The notes beneath the pieces are model-generated. The model did not search any database. It saw only the letters and a program-made list of their open reading frames with translations, and had not been told where the DNA came from. A program made the position numbers and the translations under genes. Positions 36,419-45,005 of a stretch of 64,000 nt of DNA are shown here, piece after piece; the stretch's first letter is position 1, and each line of letters opens with the position of its first letter. Source of the stretch: Gemmata sp051859125 (GTDB lineage: Bacteria; Planctomycetota; Planctomycetia; Gemmatales; Gemmataceae); contig NZ_JBHYGG010000168.1 in the NCBI RefSeq assembly GCF_051859125.1, positions 7,983-71,982 on the forward strand, written 5' to 3'.

Positions 36419-37587
36419 TAGGTCCGAACGCCCCCGTAGATTGCCAGACTCCGCTCGGCCATCGCCCCGTGGTCGAACTCGGCGGCGGCTCGCTCTCGCC
36501 CGCCGGCCGCGAGCCGCGTCCGCAGATCTGACTCGACGAACAGCCGGTCTGCCGCGGCCGCGAGCGCCCCGGGGTCACCGGGCGGGACCGTCAGCCCCTC
36601 CTGCTCGTGCCGACACACCCACGGCACCCCGCTGCCCGGGATCGCGGTGTTGATGACCGGGCAGCCCGCCGCCATCGCCTCCACCTGCACGAGGCCGAAC
36701 CCCTCGCTCCGCGCGACACTCGGGAACCACAGCGCCGTCGCCGCCCGGTACGCGCCGACCACCTGGTCGGCGGATGCGTGCCCGTGGAACGCGACGCGGT
36801 CCGTCACGCCGAGGTCGGCCGTCAGCGCCCGCAACTCGCCCTCCATCGGGCCGGTGCCGATCACCAGGAGCCTACCCGGAACCGATCGCATCGCCTCGAC
36901 TGCCACCCGAAACCCCTTGTAGTAGATCAATCGACCCACGCAGAGCCACAGGGGCGACCCGTACTTCAGTCGCAAGTCCCGCTCGGTGGCTAGCGCGGCC
37001 GGGCTCGGGTCGCGGAACGGGGTCAGGTCGATCCCGAGGGGGAGGACGTCGACTTTCGAACGGTGCCCCTGCAACAAGGGAGACCCATCAACGTACCCAG
37101 GGCTATCCGACAGGATCCGGACGGCGCGGCGGTACACGGCCCCTTCCAGAGGGCGGATCAGGTGCTTGAGGAGGCGCTGGCGGATGATGTCGCTGTGGTG
37201 GGTGACTACGAGCGGCCGGGCCGCGGGACAGGCGAGGACGCCGAGCATCATGGTCACGTTCGGCGTGTGCAGGTGCCAGACGTCGGGCCGCCACCGCACC
37301 AGTTTGCGAAACGCGCCGGGAAGGCCCGGAACGACGTCGAGCTTGGCCACGTTCGCCACGCGGCCGACCCGCGTGACCCGCACCGGGCCATCGCACTCCT
37401 CGCGGTCGTGCGTCCGGGTGAGCCGCTCGAAGGTCGCGTCGCGGCCCGAAGCGTCCGCGTGGTTGACGACCAGCACCCGGACCTCGGCCCCGAGCGCCGC
37501 CTGCCCCCGGGCGAGGGTCCGCGTGTGCTCCTCGATTCCCCCCGGCGACGGCGGGTAGTACTTGCCGAGGTGGGCGATTCGCAGCAT
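36418..37587 (-). CDS. GT4 family glycosyltransferase
   Basis: A 389-aa enzyme. LRIAHLGKYYPPSPGGIEEH is a canonical GT4 start (YPPxxGGIE); DVWHLHTPNVTMM, VVTHHSDIIRQ, PLGIDLTPF, LCVGRLIYYKGFRVAVEAM and PSVARSEGFGLVQVEAMAAG follow in order. ATG 37587 is preferred over one 48 bases upstream because the protein begins precisely at the conserved strand. It follows a 193-bp gap after the NusG-like gene, the longest in the block, and is the first enzyme of the pathway. Confidence 0.92.
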   Translation of the reverse strand: MLRIAHLGKYYPPSPGGIEEHTRTLARGQAALGAEVRVLVVNHADASGRDATFERLTRTHDREECDGPVRVTRVGRVANVAKLDVVPGLPGAFRKLVRWRPDVWHLHTPNVTMMLGVLACPAARPLVVTHHSDIIRQRLLKHLIRPLEGAVYRRAVRILSDSPGYVDGSPLLQGHRSKVDVLPLGIDLTPFRDPSPAALATERDLRLKYGSPLWLCVGRLIYYKGFRVAVEAMRSVPGRLLVIGTGPMEGELRALTADLGVTDRVAFHGHASADQVVGAYRAATALWFPSVARSEGFGLVQVEAMAAGCPVINTAIPGSGVPWVCRHEQEGLTVPPGDPGALAAAADRLFVESDLRTRLAAGGRERAAAEFDHGAMAERSLAIYGGVRT

Positions 37588-37780
37588 TCGGGTCGACAGC
37601 GGGTAACGCTCCGCGAGCCTCGCGCCCGGCCCCAAGAGGCCGTCGAGTCCGCCCGCATGTGTCTCGGGGTGCGATCCCGTTATAACGGTGCCACTGCCCA
37701 GAGTGAACTCACAACTCTCGATTCACTCGAAATCGACGCTAGTTCGGTAAAGCGTCAATCTGATTAGGCTCACGACGCCG
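37588..37780. other. Gap between NusG-like gene and first glycosyltransferase
   Basis: It contains a 12-bp perfect palindrome at 37677-37688 with a TATAAC core, possibly a promoter -10 element or operator for the minus-strand genes. No T-run terminator is seen, consistent with read-through from the antiterminator gene. Confidence 0.35.
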
Positions 37781-38308
37781 TCAAATGACGCGCTGGACCA
37801 TCCGCTCATCGATCTCAGCTTCGAGTCGGGCACCCAGGAACGACACTTCGATCACGAGCACCCACCGGTTGGGTTTGGCCCGGAGCACGCGCCCTTCGTG
37901 TCCGGCGAAGGAGCCGCCCGTGATCCGCACCGCCTCGCCGACCCCGCCGACGAGGCGCTCCTGAACCAGGTGACGGTCCTTGAGCAGGTCCGCAATGCCC
38001 CGCAACTCGATCCGCAGAGCCTCGCGGTCGGGCGGCCGCAGCACCTGGGCCACCCGCGAGCGCGTGCCCGGACTGAGGAGCTTGCTCGTCAGAAAGTCCG
38101 GCTCGGAACAGAACACGTAGCCCGAGAACACGGGAACGATGGCGGCCCGCCGCTTGCCGTGCGAGGTCGTGAACCGGGTCATCAGGGGGAGGAAAACCGG
38201 GATCCGAGCGGACGCCAGGGTTTCGGCCAGTTGCTTCTCCCACCGCGCCGATGTTCTGAGGGCCGCCCACGCTTCGACCCCGACCGGAAAGGGAGTTTGT
38301 TCGCTCAT
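37781..38308 (-). CDS. NusG/RfaH-like transcription antitermination factor
   Basis: A 175-aa protein with the two-domain NusG layout. NGN domain ~residues 12-110: WAALRTSARWEKQLAETLAS, IPVFLPLMTRF, IVPVFSGYVFC (the P-V-F-x-G-Y-V-F hallmark). KOW domain ~120-175: EAVRITGGSFAGHEGRVLR. It lacks the ribosomal-context neighbours (rplK, secE) of housekeeping NusG, and stands as the first gene of a 25-kb polysaccharide block. This is how operon-specific paralogues (RfaH, UpxY, LoaP) are placed. Expected role: bind RNA polymerase at the operon leader and suppress termination. ATG 38308. Confidence 0.92.
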   Translation of the reverse strand: MSEQTPFPVGVEAWAALRTSARWEKQLAETLASARIPVFLPLMTRFTTSHGKRRAAIVPVFSGYVFCSEPDFLTSKLLSPGTRSRVAQVLRPPDREALRIELRGIADLLKDRHLVQERLVGGVGEAVRITGGSFAGHEGRVLRAKPNRWVLVIEVSFLGARLEAEIDERMVQRVI

Positions 38309-38792
38309 GCCGCCCCACGTGTTACCTGGGTTCCTGAACACTGTTGAGAGCTGCGGGGGAGAGGGCTTTTTGCGGCCCAGCACCATGCTACCCCGCCTGA
38401 GTGTGCCGCAGCAATGGTATGCCGGCACGCGAATCCGACGCACCGCGGGGCCGTTGTTGCGATCTAGGGGGACCCGTCCTTCATGCGGCACCCCGCGACG
38501 ACCCCGCACGTACTGGAGACGGCCGATCCCGTTTGACTCGGAACTATGGCCCGGCCACTCCGCCGCACGATGGAACAACGCCGCGACCTGTCGGCGGCCG
38601 CAGACCGGTCTGGCAATCAATTGTACTAGCGGTGCATCTTCCCTCGCTCCTGCACCCCTCCCCACCTCAACGAACAGCCCGACCGCGGGAGGTCGTGTGC
38701 GGGGTCCGTCCCCAGTCACGCCCTGGAAACGGGCGGTCGCGTGTGGGAACATGGCACGACAACAGGTTGAGTGAGTTCTCGGGGAGTGAACT
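38309..38792. other. Divergent intergenic region; leader of the polysaccharide block
   Basis: 484 bp between the NusG-like gene (minus) and a LRR gene (plus). On the minus strand, 76 bases before the NusG start, GGCGGGGTAGCATG (38384-38397) resembles the E. coli ops element with two extra G. No clear sigma-70 promoter was found in this GC-rich stretch, and no further coding sequence. Confidence 0.35.
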
Positions 38793-40049
38793 GTGTGGGA
38801 ACACGAGGCGTTAACGGCAGCGATCCGGGCGGCCCCGGGCGAGGACACCCCGCGACTGGCCTACGCGGATTGGCTCGCGGAACAGGGCGAGGAGGCGAGG
38901 GCGGAGTTCATCCGCGTGCAGGTCGCGCTCGCCCGTGCGGGCGACGGGGATCACCCAGCTGAGGCGCTCCGGGTGAGGGAGAGCGAACTGCTAGGCGCGC
39001 ACCGGTCGGCCTGGGTGGGTGAGCGGGTGGCGTTTGCTCCGCTCGAGGCGTGGGTGTTTACGAGGGGCATGCCCGAAGTCCTCGATCTGCGGGACCGGGT
39101 TGCCGGCGACGACGCCTTCGTCTCCCTCGCCGCCTGGCCAGGCCTGACCGAACTCATCGCGTTGCACCTCGCGCACAACCAGATCGGACAACCCGGTGCG
39201 GCCGCACTGGGATCGACCCCGTACCTTGCCAACCTCGTCATCCTGACGCTCGACGGGACGGGGATCGGCGACGACGGCCTGGCCACAATCGCCGCGTCCT
39301 CTCACCTGTCCAGACTCGGTCACTTGAGGGTGGTGGACGAGTACATCGGGTGCCAAAGCGCCGTGGTGATCGCGGCGTCCCCCCACCTCGGGAGCCTCAC
39401 CACGCTGGAACTCACGGAGAACGCCATCGGGGCGGAGGGTGCGGCAGCGCTGGCGGCGTCGCCCCACCTCACGCGGTTGCGGCACTTGGACCTGGAGACG
39501 AACGACCTCGGCGCCTCCGGCGCATCTGCGATCGCCTCGTCGCTGGCACTCGCCGGCTTGGAAAGCCTGAACTTAACCCACAACGGAATCGGGGACACGG
39601 GTGCGGGATTCTTGGCCAAGTCTCCAAACCTGTCCCGGCTCGTGATGCTCAACTTGGGCGGCAACGGGATCGGGGACGCGGGCACGACCGCGCTGGCAGT
39701 CTCGGGCTCTCTCGCCGCCCTCCGGACCCTGAACCTGGAGGCGAACTCGGTCACCGACGCCGGGGTGGCGGCAATCGCGTCCACCCCTCGACGTTCGGAC
39801 CTCACGACGCTGAACCTGGACAACAACGCGATCGGCGACGCCGGAGCGGTCGCAATTGCAACCTCACCCACCCTCGCACGCCTCACGTCACTCTATCTGT
39901 GGGGGAACCGAATTGGCGATGCTGGGGCGCTGGCGCTGGCGGGGTCACCGTACCTCAAGAAGCTGACTACGCTTGAGCTGAACGAGAACGCGGTTGGCAA
40001 AGCCGGCTGGCGGGCTCTGGGTGCGCGATACGGGGTGCGGAAACAGTAA
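38793..40049 (+). CDS. TIGR02996-domain protein with RNI-like leucine-rich repeats
   Basis: A 418-aa protein. Residues ~3-50 (ALTAAIRAAPGEDTPRLAYA, WLAEQGEEARAEFIRVQ) are the TIGR02996 planctomycete domain. From ~residue 120, ten or so 25-28-residue repeats follow the pattern L-x-x-L-x-L-x-x-N-x-I-G-D-x-G-A-x-A-L-A-x-S, the ribonuclease-inhibitor type of LRR. No signal peptide, so probably cytosolic; likely a protein-binding scaffold. The start is a GTG. Divergent from the polysaccharide block. Confidence 0.88.
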   Translation: MWEHEALTAAIRAAPGEDTPRLAYADWLAEQGEEARAEFIRVQVALARAGDGDHPAEALRVRESELLGAHRSAWVGERVAFAPLEAWVFTRGMPEVLDLRDRVAGDDAFVSLAAWPGLTELIALHLAHNQIGQPGAAALGSTPYLANLVILTLDGTGIGDDGLATIAASSHLSRLGHLRVVDEYIGCQSAVVIAASPHLGSLTTLELTENAIGAEGAAALAASPHLTRLRHLDLETNDLGASGASAIASSLALAGLESLNLTHNGIGDTGAGFLAKSPNLSRLVMLNLGGNGIGDAGTTALAVSGSLAALRTLNLEANSVTDAGVAAIASTPRRSDLTTLNLDNNAIGDAGAVAIATSPTLARLTSLYLWGNRIGDAGALALAGSPYLKKLTTLELNENAVGKAGWRALGARYGVRKQ

Positions 40050-40324
40050 CGCACGCGAAACGGTCAAACGTTTCACTTAGTGGAGTCACCTGGTCGGTGA
40101 AGGCACGATTCCCCTACGCCCGGGGTCGGGGCGGCGTACGGCACCGGGACCGGCTGCGAGATGCCCTTCTGCGTCGAACGGTGGTGCTGGGCGCTTGAAC
40201 TGCTCCCGGGGAGTGGCAGCGGGTTGCCGGCCGGGAAGGCGTGCCTTGGGGCGGGAGCATTTCGGCCCACCTGCCGCGCGGCAATCCGTTCGTCCCGAGG
40301 CCGATACTGCCCGGACGACCGCGG
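40050..40324. other. Spacer with no supported gene
   Basis: Several overlapping frames on both strands are open only because of high GC content. None shows conserved motifs. Confidence 0.4.
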
Positions 40325-40492
40325 TCAGTCGTGGTCGGCACTCTGTTCCGCATGGAAGGACCGACCACAGCGGGAGCAGGTCGCGAACCACTGGGCGCCC
40401 TCCCGGTCGCGCGTGATGCGACTCTCCCAGTTGCCCTGAAGACGGTGCCAGACGCGGCACCACAAACTCCCGAGAAATGACTGGCCGTTCAT
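40325..40492 (-). CDS. Small hypothetical protein with a CxxC pair
   Basis: A 55-aa frame from ATG 40492, with GAGG about six bases upstream: GQSFLGSLWCRVWHRLQGNW, ESRITRDREGAQWFATCSRC, GRSFHAEQS. The ATCSRCGRSF end resembles half a zinc ribbon. No family is recognised. Basic and aromatic composition is unlike the random GC-rich frames around it, which is the main reason to list it. Confidence 0.4.
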   Translation of the reverse strand: MNGQSFLGSLWCRVWHRLQGNWESRITRDREGAQWFATCSRCGRSFHAEQSADHD

Positions 40493-40739
40493 GCGGCCTC
40501 GACGCGGTGTAAAGGGGTCCGATCGCATATATGTTGTACAGGGGCGGGCCGAGTGATTTACAATCGTAAAAATGTCCGGCGGGCCACCTCTCGCGTCGAA
40601 ATGACTCGCACCGAGTTGGAGCCTAACACGCCGTCACCGGCGGCCACCAACCGACCACCGCGAAGCCCCGTGTGAAAACGGCGAGCCGCGTCACCGCCAA
40701 CGTTGTAGTTCGTCACCTTGAAGCAGTTTCTGGACGGGT
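40493..40739. other. Spacer, locally AT-rich
   Basis: An AT-rich patch at 40528-40575 includes a short palindrome around TTTACAATCGTAAA, possibly a regulatory site. No gene recognised. Confidence 0.3.
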
Positions 40740-41087
40740 GTGGCGCGAGGAGGTAGTAGTTGTTCTCGGGGGTTCCGCGGCGTGCCCCCACCGGAGACGT
40801 CGACGGGTGTGTTCCTCCAGCAGCCGGGCGGGTCGATCACGACCGTCCTGCCGCTGCCCGCACTGCCGGCGGGTGTGGCCGGGTTCCAGCGGAAGGTGTC
40901 GCTGGAGGTTCGACAAGCGGCGGGCGACGGGCGGGTCCGGCCCGTGGTGGGCGTCCCGGACCTGAAACTCCCGTGGACCGGCGGGCAGATCGACCTGGGC
41001 GCGAGCCCCGGCAGCACTCAGCGGGTGGTTCTGCCGGTTCGAGCGGTGCAGGAAGGCGACATGGTGAGGCTGGTCGTCGGGAACTGA
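40740..41087 (+). pseudogene. Probable C-terminal fragment of an unknown protein
   Basis: The frame ending at 41087 is coherent from about 40800: GSITTVLPLPALPAGVAGFQ, RKVSLEVRQAAGDGRVRPVV, GVPDLKLPWTGGQIDLG, VVLPVRAVQEGDMVRLVVGN. The alternating hydrophobic pattern and ordered end suggest a beta-rich C-terminal domain. The first 20 codons look random, so the original 5' part is probably lost. The family is unknown. Confidence 0.35.
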
Positions 41088-41673
41088 CCCGTTGCCGGCG
41101 GTGCAGCCGTTGTCGAGCTTCTCCATCAAGTCCCACCCGGCCTGGGCCTCCTCCAGCGCGGCCCGCAACGTGGCGGGGTCGCCCCCGGCGCACCCGGCAA
41201 GGACGAAGGCCTGCAACTCGTCGCGCCCTTGCCCGATCCGAGATGTGGAACGACCGTGTCCAGGCCCGTGCCTCCCGCCCCGCAACCAACCCGGGCGGGG
41301 GTCGTGGAGGGGTTGGTCGCGTCACCGGTGTCGCCGGCGAGGGGAACGGGGTGTCATTGGGGGACAGCGGTTCAGAGGGCGAGCGATGACGGAAGCGGAA
41401 TAGCTGGCGACAACCGACCCGACGCCTATGCTTCGTTTTATCCGCAACACAATCACTGAACGATTGGTTGGCACGGTGGATTGCAGACTGCCCTCGCCTA
41501 CATCGCGAAGTACACTGCCACTTTCGATCACGAGAACCTGAATCTAAATACCTCCCGGCTAAGGCGGAAGTGGCACAGCGTGCGGTCCGCTTAGAAACCC
41601 AGGCATTTCGGCCCGCAGACACTTTCGCCTTTGCTGGGCGGTATTTAGCGCGTCAGCAGGTGACCCCGAATAG
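41088..41673. other. Gap with a diverged repeat copy
   Basis: 586 bp with no firm gene. It holds one copy of a 43-bp repeat (41235-41277). A minus-strand frame (QAFVLAGCAGGDPATLRAAL) has some coding character but no start or partner. The last 250 bp before the LRR gene stop are comparatively AT-rich and empty. Confidence 0.35.
41235..41277 (+). repeat. 43-bp diverged direct repeat, copy 1
   Basis: 35 of 43 bases match copy 2 at 43171-43213 in the same orientation, including an uninterrupted ATGTGGAA core. One frame of each copy reads RSEMWN-x-RV. Confidence 0.55.
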
Positions 41674-42861
41674 TCACCTTTCGATCTTGCACTTCGGCAA
41701 CGCCTTCAGAAGTTCCTTCCGCCCTGCGGCCGTCACCTTTGTTTCCCGAAGTCTGAGGTGGGTGAGGTTCGTGAGCGCGGCTAACTCCTTCAGTCCTGCA
41801 TCCGTCACCTGCGTCTGGTCCAGAGCCAGGAAGGTGAGGTTCTTGAGCGCGGCCAACTCTTTCAGTCCTGCATCCGTCACCTGCGTCCCGTGCAAGTAGA
41901 GTGTAATGAGGTTCGCCATTTTGGTAATTTCCTTCAGCCCTGCGTCGGTCACATTGGCGCCGTGGAGGCTGAGCCTGGTGACATCCTCGAGTTTGGAAGG
42001 CCGTTGTCCTTTGACGTCGGTGGCGCTTATCAACGTGTGGAGCAGATTAGTCTCACGCAACACGGCCAACGCCTCATCCGTCAACTGTGCCTTTCTCAAG
42101 GAGAGTGTGGCGAGCTTTTTGAGTGGGGCGAGTTCCTTCAGACCCGCGCCCGTCACCTTCGTGTAGGTCAAGTCGAGGTTGGTGAGGTTTGTGAGTACGA
42201 CGAGTTCCTTCAGCCCCGCGTCCGTCACGTTGTGGTAGTGCTGCAAGGAGAGCGTGGTGACCTCCTCGGGTTTGGAAGGTCGTGATCCTCGATCGCCGGC
42301 TCCCAATGTGTGGAGCAGATTAGTCTCACGCAACACTGCCAACCCCTTATCCGTCAGTTGTGTCACGTCCAAGGCGAGAGTGGTGAGGTCTTTGAGTGGC
42401 GCGAGTTCCTTCAAACCCGCGTCCGTCACTTTGGTCCTGGTGAGGCGGAGGGTGGTGAGGTTTTTGAGCGGCGCGAGTTCCTTCAAACCCGCGTCCGTCA
42501 CATTGGTGTTATTGATGTTTAGGTCAGTGAGGTTTGTGAGTGTCGCGAGTTCCTTCAGCCCCGCGTCCGTCACCCGCGTGCTGTTCAGGTTAAGCCTGGT
42601 GAGATTCTTGAGTGTGGCAACTTCCTTCAGCCCCACGTCTGTCACGCCGTGGGAGTTAGCGTCGAGATAGGTTATGTCCGTACGCCTGGCGACTACTTCC
42701 TTCAGCCCCGCGTCCGCGTTCGCCCCCCGCGAGAAAGACAACACTACCGTGACAACTGGCATCTTGGGTAGTTTGACCTTGTCTTTGGCGTCATCGGCAA
42801 AGGTCGCAGACGAGCTCTGTGCCAGAAACAACATGGCAGCGCCGAGCATTAAACGAGCCAT
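41674..42861 (-). CDS. Exported leucine-rich repeat protein
   Basis: A 395-aa protein with a signal peptide (RLMLGAAMLFLAQSSSATFA, cleavage near residue 22) and about twelve 24-residue repeats of the form VTDAGLKELAxLxNLTxLxL, interrupted twice by a shared insert containing LTDxxLAVLRETNLLHTL. Repeats are very regular at the DNA level, suggesting recent internal duplication or gene conversion. GGAGG precedes ATG 42861. These RNI-type LRR proteins are abundant in Gemmata-like genomes; a ligand is unknown. Confidence 0.9.
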   Translation of the reverse strand: MARLMLGAAMLFLAQSSSATFADDAKDKVKLPKMPVVTVVLSFSRGANADAGLKEVVARRTDITYLDANSHGVTDVGLKEVATLKNLTRLNLNSTRVTDAGLKELATLTNLTDLNINNTNVTDAGLKELAPLKNLTTLRLTRTKVTDAGLKELAPLKDLTTLALDVTQLTDKGLAVLRETNLLHTLGAGDRGSRPSKPEEVTTLSLQHYHNVTDAGLKELVVLTNLTNLDLTYTKVTGAGLKELAPLKKLATLSLRKAQLTDEALAVLRETNLLHTLISATDVKGQRPSKLEDVTRLSLHGANVTDAGLKEITKMANLITLYLHGTQVTDAGLKELAALKNLTFLALDQTQVTDAGLKELAALTNLTHLRLRETKVTAAGRKELLKALPKCKIER

Positions 42862-42909
42862 GATCAAGCCTCCGGGTGGGAGAATGATGAGTGTACCGCG
42901 CCCCGCACT

Positions 42910-43128
42910 ATCGGTTTTGCATTTCTTGTCCCCGCTTGGCTGACTTCGGACGTTATTGCCCTCGCCGAAGGCATTCGCCAGGACCGGGCCTTCGACCGGA
43001 TGCCGATCCTTGCCGACGCCCATCAAGACGCCGGCTGCGACACCGCCGACATCCTGAACCACTGCCGCGAACCGGGCCAGCACGTGCGGGGGTGTTGGGT
43101 CGCCGATCTGGTGCTGGGCAAGGCGTGA
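42910..43128 (+). pseudogene. C-terminal planctomycete module (RGCW...DLLLGK type), fragment
   Basis: The frame reads WLTSDVIALAEGIRQDRAFD, RMPILADAHQDAGCDTADIL and HVRGCWVADLVLGKA, then TGA at 43126. The pattern D-R-x-P-I-L-A-D-A-x-x-D-A-G-C...H-x-R-G-P/E-G-x-H-V-R-G-C-W is recalled as a recurrent C-terminal end of Gemmata repeat-companion proteins. There is no start codon or upstream domain here, so it is a stub. Confidence 0.52.
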
Positions 43129-43507
43129 CGCGCGAGGTGAAGGCATCGCTCGTGAAGGCAAACCAAGACCGCTCCGAAATGTGGAATGCCCGTGTCCCGC
43201 CCCGTGCCTTCCCCTCTCGCACCCGACCCGCGCGGCGTGGTCGCGGCTGGGTTGTGCTCCACTTCGCACTGTCCGATACTTGCACTGTCGAAGTCCTAAC
43301 TCGCCGCGGAGCGGGATGGGCCGAGCCCGGCGACGACGGTCTTGCCGCCCCCGCACAGTGGGACCCCGCGCGCCATGAGCGCGGCCGCCCCCGGCCCGTA
43401 CCGCATTCCCGGCTCCGGCGTCCGCTTCCTGTGGCCCTCCTTGCGGAACCAGACCCCGGCCCCGGTGCGAGCCACCAGGTCCCTCGCCACCGCCCGGTAC
43501 GCCGCCA
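43129..43507. other. Gap with second repeat copy
   Basis: Besides the 43-bp repeat copy at 43171-43213 no gene or structured element was recognised. Confidence 0.35.
43171..43213 (+). repeat. 43-bp diverged direct repeat, copy 2
   Basis: Partner of the copy at 41235-41277 (35 of 43 identical). It begins about 40 bp after the stop of the C-terminal module fragment. Confidence 0.55.
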
Positions 43508-43883
43508 AGCTGGCTGCGGGACCACTTCGCCGAGCCGCTCCGGATCGAGACGCTCGCCGAGCACGTGGGCATGAGTCCGTCGGCGCTCCACCTCCACTTC
43601 AAGCACGTGGCCGCCCTGAGCCCGCTCCGGTACCAGAAGCGGCTCAGGCTCCAGGAGGCGCGGCGGCTCATGACGGGGGGTCGGGCTCGACGCCGGCGAG
43701 GCGGCGTTCCGGGTCCGGTACGGGAGCCCCTCCCAGTTCGGCCGGGAATACCTGCGGATGTTCGGGACCTCTCCGCGGCGTGACGTCACTTCGATCCGAA
43801 ACACCACGCCTCCAGAGGTCGTGCCGCTCACCACATCGGCCGGCAGCTCGCCGCCCCCCCCGTCCACGACTTCAGTAGCTTGA
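43508..43883 (+). pseudogene. C-terminal half of an AraC-family regulator, frameshifted
   Basis: SWLRDHFAEPLRIETLAEHV, GMSPSALHLHFKHVAALSPL, RYQKRLRLQEARRLM is the first HTH and linker of the AraC/XylS DNA-binding domain. After a run of six G near 43676-43681 the frame shifts; the next frame continues GLDAGEAAFRVRYGSPSQFG and REYLRMFGTSPRRD, the second HTH with its hallmark GF/Y-x-S-x-S-x-F. The ligand domain is missing. A homopolymer indel thus split a domain that was already truncated. Confidence 0.72.
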
Positions 43884-44015
43884 CGCCCGCGCCCGGCCCG
43901 GAACGCGGTGGCTGGGGTAGAAGGGTTGGGCTAAGCTGAACCACCTTCGCCTCGACCATCAGGGCTCGCGACCGGCTGGCGCCAGGCGGGCCGCGGCCGA
44001 CCGCAGCAGCACCTC

Positions 44016-45005
44016 ATGAGCGAACACCGAAACGGAATGCCCAACGCCGCGGTCGCCACCGACCTGACACAGATCCGCGCCGTCGTCGACCATCTGCCGC
44101 AGCCCGCTTGGACGTGCCGCCCGGACGGGCACGTCGACTACCTGAACCGCCGGTGGTCGGAGTACACGGGGGTGCCCGAGGAGGAGCACCACGCGGGCGG
44201 CTGGCTCGCCGCCGTCCACCCCGACGACCGCGAGCGCACCAAAGAGGTCTGGGACGCGTTCGTCGCCGGCGCCGAGTACGACGTCAACTACCGGCTCCGC
44301 CGGCACGACGGGGCGTACCGCTGGTTCAAGACCCGCGGCACCCTCGTCCGGGATGACGCGGGCGTGCCCGTCCGGGTGTTCGGCACGACCACCGACATCG
44401 ACGACCAGAAGCAGGCCGAGCGCCGGTCCACGGCGATCCTCGAGAGCATCACCGACGCGTTCTTCGCTCTCGGGCGCGACTGGCAGTTCACCTACGTGAA
44501 CAAGCAGGCCGAACGCCTCCTCGGCCGCACCCGGCACGACCTGGTGGGCAAAAGCATCTGGGTGGAGTTCGCCCCGGCGCTGGGCACCGAGTTCGAGCGG
44601 TGCTACCGGAAGGCGGCGGCCGAGGACGAGGCCGTGACGTTCGAGGCGTTCTACCCGCCGCTGGACACCTGGTATGAGGTGCACGCCTACACGGACGGGC
44701 ACCCTCACGTGCGGATCGCCGCGGCCCAGCACGGAAGCTCTTCCCCACGCTCGGAGTCCGCTACGGGGGTGAGGATGGGGCTCGCACTCATCTCTGGCAG
44801 CCGACGACCACCGCGCGGCGGCGATCACCGGCTCGGCGTTCGACCGCACCGGACGGGATCTGCGTCACCCGCGTCACGACGGACCCGAACCGCCCGAAAA
44901 GAATCTCCTCAGCCCGTGACGCAGCGAAACGGCTTGCGTCACCTCTCCGTCGCCCCGGGTCACCCGCCCCCGGGCCGTGATTCAAGTCATTCAGCCGGCT
45001 CGTGA
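44016..45005 (+). CDS. Truncated PAS-PAS sensor protein
   Basis: Residues ~18-130 are a PAS/PAC pair: VVDHLPQPAWTCRPDGHVDY, RWSEYTGVP, VHPDDRERTKEVWDAF, YRLRRHDGAYRWFKTRGTLV, VFGTTTDIDDQKQAE. A second PAS starts at ILESITDAFFALGRDWQFTY and ends around WYEVHAYTDG (residue ~228). After that the frame is random-looking and runs through an inverted-repeat element, so the native C-terminus (normally a histidine kinase or phosphatase) has been lost. Probably non-functional, though the N-terminal part is intact and has an ATG. Confidence 0.7.
   Translation: MSEHRNGMPNAAVATDLTQIRAVVDHLPQPAWTCRPDGHVDYLNRRWSEYTGVPEEEHHAGGWLAAVHPDDRERTKEVWDAFVAGAEYDVNYRLRRHDGAYRWFKTRGTLVRDDAGVPVRVFGTTTDIDDQKQAERRSTAILESITDAFFALGRDWQFTYVNKQAERLLGRTRHDLVGKSIWVEFAPALGTEFERCYRKAAAEDEAVTFEAFYPPLDTWYEVHAYTDGHPHVRIAAAQHGSSSPRSESATGVRMGLALISGSRRPPRGGDHRLGVRPHRTGSASPASRRTRTARKESPQPVTQRNGLRHLSVAPGHPPPGRDSSHSAGS

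Noticed and set aside
37677..37688. TATAAC-containing palindrome as a definite internal promoter
   Set aside because: No convincing -35 element at the right spacing on the minus strand, so it is described only as part of the gap.
40713..41285. Minus-strand frame QAFVLAGCAGGDPATLRAAL...
   Set aside because: Some helical coding character, but it overlaps a better plus-strand fragment, lacks a credible start and has no recognised motif.
44750..45005. C-terminal 85 codons of the PAS frame as a functional domain
   Set aside because: Composition turns random and the stretch contains the inverted-repeat element, so it is treated as fortuitous read-on.
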